Shown here in pieces: positions 60,105 to 64,000 of a stretch of DNA of 64,000 bases. Position numbers and translations under genes: made by a program. The DNA comes from SIG480 sp045539475 (GTDB lineage: Bacteria; Bacillota; Clostridia; Oscillospirales; JAAYXM01): positions 24,184 to 88,183 of the forward strand of contig JAZQFJ010000034.1 in assembly GCA_045539475.1 (NCBI GenBank), written 5' to 3'. How positions within the stretch are numbered: the first letter of the stretch is position 1; the number at the start of each line of letters is the position of its first letter. The notes under the pieces were generated by a model, which saw only the letters and a program-made list of their open reading frames with translations, was not told where the DNA came from and searched no databases.

Positions 60105-60857
60105 CTATAGAATTTTTAATGTGTCTGTGTACATACTGAATTTTTTTGCATCTTCACTCTCGCTTATCAGGAAATCGATATCGGAAAGAGTGCATTGCTT
60201 GTAAGCTGAGCGCGTGTTAAATTTTTTGCTGTCACATAAAAAAATTCTTTTTGTTGCATTTTTAAGCATGGAATTTCTTAGTGCAACTTCCTCGCGGGTG
60301 CAGTCAGATATAACTCCGTCATTCGATAATGATTTTGCGGAAAAAAATGCAATATCAGCATAAGTGTTTTCAAATATACTGTGTGCATCAGGACCGATAA
60401 GGCAATTGCGGTTCTGTGGACTTAAAAATCCGCCGGATGAGACTACTTTGATGGCTGAGGTTGATAACAGGCACAAGATTTCTATATTGTTTGTAATCAC
60501 AGTCAATGCGTTTTTGCTTAGTAATTCATTTGCAAGATAAAATGATGTTGATGACTGGTCTAAAAATATAATGCTTCCGTCCTTGATAAGTTTTAATGCC
60601 TTCTTTGCAATTGTTTTTTTTGCTTCAACGCTATGATGATATCTTTTTTTAAATGCAATTACATTTGAAAAGTTGGTTATTAATTCTGCACCACCGTAGG
60701 TTTTTTTAACAACACCTTTGTTTTCAAGTACAGTTAAATCACGCCTGATGCTTGATTCACTCGCATACAGCTTTTGACATAATTCCTTTACGGTTATAAA
60801 ACCGTTTTCGTTTTTTAAAAGGTTTATGATTTCTCTTTCTCGTTCGTTTTTCAGCAT
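60105..60857 (-). CDS. DeoR-family transcriptional regulator
   Basis: A 250-residue protein. Residues 1-57 are the DeoR helix-turn-helix: EREREIINLLKNENGFITVKELCQKLYASESSIRRDLTVLENKGVVKKTYGGA, including the RRDL signature. Residues about 75-230 are the DeoR sensor domain, related to ribose-5-phosphate isomerase, with IIFLDQSSTSFYLANELL and FFSAKSLSNDGVISDCTREE. Ligands are usually sugar phosphates. It is divergent from the glycerol-1-phosphate-dehydrogenase-like gene, so it is the obvious candidate to control it. Confidence 0.93.
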   Translation of the reverse strand: MLKNEREREIINLLKNENGFITVKELCQKLYASESSIRRDLTVLENKGVVKKTYGGAELITNFSNVIAFKKRYHHSVEAKKTIAKKALKLIKDGSIIFLDQSSTSFYLANELLSKNALTVITNNIEILCLLSTSAIKVVSSGGFLSPQNRNCLIGPDAHSIFENTYADIAFFSAKSLSNDGVISDCTREEVALRNSMLKNATKRIFLCDSKKFNTRSAYKQCTLSDIDFLISESEDAKKFSMYTDTLKIL

Positions 60858-60949
60858 ATTAAAACTCCTTGTAAAAGTGATTGATTTTGATTATCCTCCG
60901 GAAAAATCATATGCATTCGCCAAATACATGATTGTTTTATGGCTAATTG

Positions 60950-60978
60950 TTGATTTTTTCTGACAAAAATATTATAAT
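60950..60978 (+). promoter_or_regulatory. Promoter of the glycerol-1-phosphate dehydrogenase-like gene
   Basis: TTGATT (60950-60955), 17-base spacer, TATAAT (60973-60978). TTGATTTT overlapping the -35 recurs at 60881-60888 near the DeoR gene start, so it could be a shared operator half, though A/T richness makes this weak. Confidence 0.6.
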
Positions 60979-61025
60979 ACAAAACAGTAAGAAAGTAAAT
61001 ATCAATATAGAAAGAGGGCATATTT

Positions 61026-62294
61026 TTGAATATTAACAATATTTTGCATGGAGTAGAGTGTGCATGCGGAAAGGCGCATTGCTGCGACATCGAACATGTA
61101 TACATAGAGCGAGGTGCGATTGCAAGACTCGAGACCCTTTGTGAACAAAACAAGAAAATTTTAATTGTGGCTGATGAGAACACATATTCTGCAGCAGGGA
61201 AAAATGTGGAGAATGTTCTTGGGGACAAAACTGTCAAAAAAGTTATTTTCCCTGGCAAAACTGTTCTTATTCCAAATGAAAAGGCTATAGAAAATGTAAG
61301 AGAAGCATTAGACGATACCGACTTGATTTTAGGTATAGGTTCCGGTGTTATTCAGGATTTGTGCAAATATGTATCTTTTTTTGCAAAGATACCCTATATG
61401 ATAGTAGCTACTGCTCCATCTATGGATGGATATGCTTCCGATGGTGCCGCAATGATTTTGCATGGAATGAAGGAAACCGTTAAAGCAGGGCTTCCGAGAG
61501 CGATTATTGCAGACGTGGATGTTTTAAAACGTGCTCCAATGGAAATGATAAAAGCCGGTTATGGCGATATTATAGGAAAGTATTCGGCTCTTAGCGACTG
61601 GAAGCTCAGCTCAGCAGTAAATGATGAATATTTTTGCCAGTATATTTATGATACGACCTATCAAATGATAAAAAATACGCTAAACACAGCAAAGGGACTT
61701 TTGAAACGGGATGAAGAAAGTGTAAAAGCACTTATGGAGGCACTTACTATTGTGGGTATCATGATGAGTTTTGCCGGTTCATCAAGACCTGCTTCCGGTA
61801 GCGAGCATCATCTTTCCCATTTCTTTGAAATTGTGGGCATTGTAAATAATGAACCATATTTTTCTCATGGTATTGATGTTTCTTATTCAACTGTTATTAC
61901 AGCGCAAATCAGGGAAAAGATATTAAAATCAGAATTTCCGGATGCTTTATACCGTCTTTCTCGAGAGAATTATACTGAAAAGATAAACCAAATATATAAA
62001 ACTGTTGCAAACGGATGTATTGCGCTTCAGGATAAGGTGGGAAATTATTCAGCTGACAGACTGGGCATATATAAGCACAAAGAAAAAGAAATCAGAAAAA
62101 TTTTATCAGATACACCAAGTGCTCAAGAAATTAAAAATATGCTGAGTCTTGTAGAGCTTGATATGGAAGAATTTTATGACATGTATGACTCGCAAAAAAT
62201 AAATGACGCCATTATGTATGCTAAGGATTTAAAAGACAGATACTCTGTTCTTTGGATACATTATGATTTGTTTGGAGGGCTGACGAATGAATAG
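61026..62294 (+). CDS. sn-glycerol-1-phosphate dehydrogenase-like (EgsA/AraM)
   Basis: A 422-residue protein of the iron/zinc-dependent dehydrogenase fold. It resembles EgsA/AraM: ILIVADENTYSAAGK, DLILGIGSGVIQDLCKYVSF (nucleotide loop), VATAPSMDGYASDGAAM, GYGDIIGKYSALSDW (metal Asp), SGSEHHLSHFFEI (metal His) and FSHGIDVSY (metal His). The known relative in Bacillus makes glycerol-1-phosphate from dihydroxyacetone phosphate with NADH. The start is a TTG at 61026 with AAAGAGGG 6 bases before it, as there is no nearby in-frame ATG. Its end overlaps the HAD gene by 8 bases. Confidence 0.9.
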   Translation: MNINNILHGVECACGKAHCCDIEHVYIERGAIARLETLCEQNKKILIVADENTYSAAGKNVENVLGDKTVKKVIFPGKTVLIPNEKAIENVREALDDTDLILGIGSGVIQDLCKYVSFFAKIPYMIVATAPSMDGYASDGAAMILHGMKETVKAGLPRAIIADVDVLKRAPMEMIKAGYGDIIGKYSALSDWKLSSAVNDEYFCQYIYDTTYQMIKNTLNTAKGLLKRDEESVKALMEALTIVGIMMSFAGSSRPASGSEHHLSHFFEIVGIVNNEPYFSHGIDVSYSTVITAQIREKILKSEFPDALYRLSRENYTEKINQIYKTVANGCIALQDKVGNYSADRLGIYKHKEKEIRKILSDTPSAQEIKNMLSLVELDMEEFYDMYDSQKINDAIMYAKDLKDRYSVLWIHYDLFGGLTNE

Positions 62295-63009
62295 TTGCAA
62301 AATAAAGATTGTTGCTATGGATTTGGATGGGACACTTACCCAGCACAAGCAACCGCTGGGTGCGGCACATAAAGAAATACTAAATAAACTGGCACAAAAG
62401 TATAAACTTTTAATGGTTGGTGCAGGTCAGGTTATGAGGATTTTCAACCAGTTAGGAAAATATCCCATTGATATCATAGGGAACTACGGATTGCAGTATG
62501 GTACATATAATGCACAAACAAAAAATATTGATATAGTGCGTGATTTGCAATTTCCAGCAGATAATTTGGCGGTTGAAGACAGGGTCGCCCAATTAAGAGA
62601 AAAATTTGGGTATACAGAGTATGTGGGTGACAGCGTGGAGTTTCATCCTTCGGGGTGTATAACTTTTCCTCTTTTGGGAACCAAAGCAAAAGCGGTGGAC
62701 AAGCTTGCATTTGATCCGGACAGAGTAAAAAGAAGAAAAATCTATGATGAGGTTGTTGCTGCTTTTCCTGAATATGCTGTTTTTGTAGGAGGTTCATCTT
62801 CCTTTGATATGGCACCAATGCCTTATAATAAGTATTATGCGATTGATATGTATTGTCGGGAAAATAATTTAAAACACGAAAATGTTGTATACATAGGCGA
62901 TGATTATGGTTTGGGCGGCAATGATGAATCTGTGTATAAATCGGATTTTCCATATCTTACTATAGATGATTATAGGGATTTCTCAGAAATTGTGAGACCA
63001 CTTTTGTAA
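62287..63009 (+). CDS. HAD-superfamily phosphatase, phosphomannomutase-like (type IIB)
   Basis: A 240-residue HAD protein. Motif I is VAMDLDGTLTQ (Asp nucleophile and acid), motif II probably in MVGAGQVMR, and motif IV in VYIGDDYGLGGND. The cap region, with GNYGLQYG and SVEFHPSGCITF, recalls eukaryotic-type phosphomannomutases, although phosphatase activity is equally possible. It overlaps the EgsA-like gene by 8 bases, so the two are likely made together and may act on the same sugar or glycerol phosphate. A hairpin terminator lies downstream. Confidence 0.85.
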   Translation: MNSCKIKIVAMDLDGTLTQHKQPLGAAHKEILNKLAQKYKLLMVGAGQVMRIFNQLGKYPIDIIGNYGLQYGTYNAQTKNIDIVRDLQFPADNLAVEDRVAQLREKFGYTEYVGDSVEFHPSGCITFPLLGTKAKAVDKLAFDPDRVKRRKIYDEVVAAFPEYAVFVGGSSSFDMAPMPYNKYYAIDMYCRENNLKHENVVYIGDDYGLGGNDESVYKSDFPYLTIDDYRDFSEIVRPLL

Positions 63010-63091
63010 AAATGATGTACAAATCATTTTCTGCATATTGCAGAGGATTTCGCCAAAAGCGAAAGTCATCTAAACCGTTCGGCTCTTCCAG
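63010..63091. repeat. Hairpin-rich 3' element, suspected genomic repeat
   Basis: Contains two small stems, TCTGCATATTGCAGA (63029-63043) and TTTCGCCAAAAGCGAAA (63048-63064), then CCGTTCGGCTCTTCC. No gene is visible. From memory, translations of very similar sequence turn up as small hypothetical proteins in many Clostridia assemblies, which would make this a widespread intergenic repeat; this has not been checked. Confidence 0.45.
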
Positions 63092-63123
63092 AAAAAGCGA
63101 CTTGTTTCGGCAAGTCGCTTTTT
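63092..63123 (+). terminator. Terminator after the HAD gene
   Basis: AAAAAGCGACTTG, loop TTTCGG, CAAGTCGCTTTTT. It is a 13-bp stem whose A/T ends work in both directions. Confidence 0.85.
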
Positions 63124-63126
63124 CAA

Positions 63127-63296
63127 TGAAATTTGCCTTTGGCAAGTGAAATAGCTTCGCTATGAAATACACTTCGTGTATGAAATATTGCTGCGCAATA
63201 TGAAAAGGCAAATTTTATTTCACAGAAAAACGATAGTTTTCTATTTCACAATTTACGAAGTAAATTATTTCATATCGAACAAAGTGAGATATTTCA
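63127..63296. repeat. Array of small hairpins with TGAAAT / ATTTCA linkers
   Basis: On the left, TGAAAT occurs at 63127, 63147, 63163 and 63181 (and TGAAAA at 63201). Each is followed by a short stem with a 3-base loop: TTGCC/GGCAA, TAGC/GCTA, ATACAC/GTGTAT, ATATTGC/GCAATAT. On the right, the linker turns round to ATTTCA at 63217, 63243, 63267 and 63291, with stems AGAAAA/TTTTCT, AATTTAC/GTAAATT and ATATC/GATAT. The two halves meet at a pair of inverted arms, AAATTTGCCTTT near 63130 and AAAGGCAAATTT near 63204. No gene is present, and the stems differ in sequence, so this is not a simple tandem repeat. Confidence 0.8.
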
Positions 63297-63412
63297 TTGA
63301 AAACTAAACTGCATCATTATTGTTCTTATTTAATGTGGCTTTGCTTTCGCAAAGCTTATTTTTATATAGTGGTATCTTAACTTTTGGATTTTTATTGTTT
63401 AAAAAGTCTGAT
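63297..63412. other. AT-rich gap, no gene seen
   Basis: Contains no convincing gene, terminator or RNA. A small stem, CTTTGC...GCAAAG (63340-63355), is the only structure noted. Confidence 0.5.
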
Positions 63413-63468
63413 TCTTAAGAAATCTTAAGAAATTTCATTGCCAAATATTAAGAATTATATTGTATAAT
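63413..63468 (+). promoter_or_regulatory. Response-regulator promoter with tandem repeats
   Basis: TCTTAAGAAA twice in tandem (63413-63422, 63423-63432), then a looser TTAAGAA at 63448, then TATAAT at 63463-63468. The -35 is poor, and the repeats lie directly upstream of it. This suggests activation by an OmpR-type protein, perhaps the gene's own product. Confidence 0.55.
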
Positions 63469-63488
63469 GTAATCGGAGGTGAAAGACT

Positions 63489-64000
63489 ATGAACATTTTG
63501 GTTGTAGACGATGACAGAGAGATAGTCGATAGTATCGGAATATTTCTTTCAGGTGAAGGCTATAAAGTTCTGAAAGCCTATGACGGAATTGAAGCACTCG
63601 ATATTTTGTCGGAAAAGGAGGTTCATCTGATGATTCTTGATGTTATGATGCCTCGTCTCGATGGAATCAAAACTCTGATGAAACTCAGAGAATCGAGGAA
63701 TATCCCCGTTATCTTACTGTCTGCAAAATCAGAAGATGCAGATAAAATACTCGGTCTTACTGCCGGAGCTGATGATTATGTAACAAAGCCGTTCAATCCT
63801 TCAGAGCTTGTTGCAAGAGTGAAATCACAGTTAAGGAGATATACCACTCTTGGCTCGATAGGAAAACAAAACGGCGAAATCGTAATTGACGGACTTGTAG
63901 TTAATACCGAGAATAAGACAGTAAAGGTTGACGGAGAGGATGTCAGACTTACACCCATTGAGTATAAAATACTTGAACTGCTTGTGAGAAACAGAGGACG
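63489..64000 (+). CDS. OmpR-family response regulator (partial, runs off the window)
   Basis: At least 170 residues are present. The receiver domain (1-120) shows the acidic pocket VVDDDRE, phospho-acceptor Asp in LMILDVMMPRLDG, Thr/Ser in VILLSAKSE, and Lys in DDYVTKPFNPSELVAR. A winged-helix effector domain begins at about 135 (IVIDGLVVNTENKTVKVDGEDVRLTPIEYKILELLVRN) and is cut by the window end. GGAGG lies 9 bases before the ATG. The partner histidine kinase is expected just beyond the window. Confidence 0.95.
   Translation, partial: MNILVVDDDREIVDSIGIFLSGEGYKVLKAYDGIEALDILSEKEVHLMILDVMMPRLDGIKTLMKLRESRNIPVILLSAKSEDADKILGLTAGADDYVTKPFNPSELVARVKSQLRRYTTLGSIGKQNGEIVIDGLVVNTENKTVKVDGEDVRLTPIEYKILELLVRNRG

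Noticed and set aside
62960..63211. Minus-strand open frame of 83 codons after the HAD gene
   Set aside because: It reads through the terminator and the mini-hairpin array and has no credible start site. It is a by-product of the repeat.
63127..63296. Hairpin array considered as a CRISPR
   Set aside because: The constant part is only 6 bases, the variable parts are self-complementary, and the orientation turns midway. No cas gene is nearby.
1..64000. Insertion sequences, prophage, integrase or attachment sites
   Set aside because: No transposase, integrase or phage gene was recognised, and the tRNA 3' ends show no duplicated copies that I could see nearby.

Overview
The window looks like a chromosomal segment of an uncultured anaerobic Clostridia (Oscillospiraceae/Christensenellales-like gut or rumen lineage; this placement is inference). 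Supporting signs are a spoIIGA-sigE sporulation pair, an IreB-family protein, S-layer homology (SLH) anchored surface proteins, ZTP and lysine riboswitches, many lipoproteins and signal peptides of Gram-positive type, TTG starts with strong GGAGG ribosome binding sites, and moderate GC by eye. No rRNA, transposase, prophage or CRISPR array was seen.

Layout. 1-4042: the tail of an upstream gene, a secreted multi-domain protein, a spacer full of hairpins, and a metallo-beta-lactamase-fold protein. 4093-7300 (minus): YfcE-type phosphoesterase, endonuclease IV, a lipoprotein and an AEC-family carrier. 7450-9386: a divergent AraC regulator / Gfo-Idh-MocA dehydrogenase pair separated by three phased direct repeats. 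9492-22700: a ten-gene purine operon, purE-C-F-M-N-O-(AICAR transformylase)-D-L-fhs, transcribed from a near-consensus promoter through a ZTP riboswitch with an intrinsic terminator.

22795-48515 is mainly a glycan and sugar-acid catabolism region. A GntR/FadR-type regulator sits between a minus-strand operon (nitrilase-like, TIM-barrel isomerase-like, aldose-epimerase-like) and a plus-strand DapA/NanA-family aldolase, with near-identical palindromes just downstream of both -10 boxes. It is followed by two secreted surface proteins (one a 2068-residue SLH-anchored heparinase-like lyase), then an operon of YhcH/NanQ-like protein, an unknown protein, a solute-binding lipoprotein, a DapA-like protein, a Gfo/Idh dehydrogenase and an SGNH hydrolase. 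A third Gfo/Idh dehydrogenase and a GH88-type unsaturated uronyl hydrolase close the region. The lyase and the GH88 enzyme together suggest degradation of a uronate-containing polysaccharide, outside the cell and then inside it. The sporulation pair and an aconitase-family hydratase lie within this stretch.

48600-59214: an SLH protein, a MacAB-like export operon, hslO (Hsp33), a CE7-type acetyl esterase, a lysine-riboswitch-controlled NhaC-family transporter (probably a lysine transporter), and two small conserved proteins. 59428-59959: a five-tRNA operon (Val, Asp, Phe, Gly, Cys) with its own promoter and terminator. 60105-64000: a DeoR regulator divergent from a glycerol-1-phosphate-dehydrogenase-like gene that overlaps an HAD phosphatase gene, then an array of small hairpins with symmetrical linkers, then the start of an OmpR-type response regulator that runs off the window.

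The items most worth a second look are the GntR operator set and its four-gene island, the hairpin array at about 63.1-63.3 kb, a PurF with no N-terminal cysteine, the shared surface-protein modules, and the catabolic operon with an orphan binding protein and a DapA paralogue that lacks the usual tyrosine.
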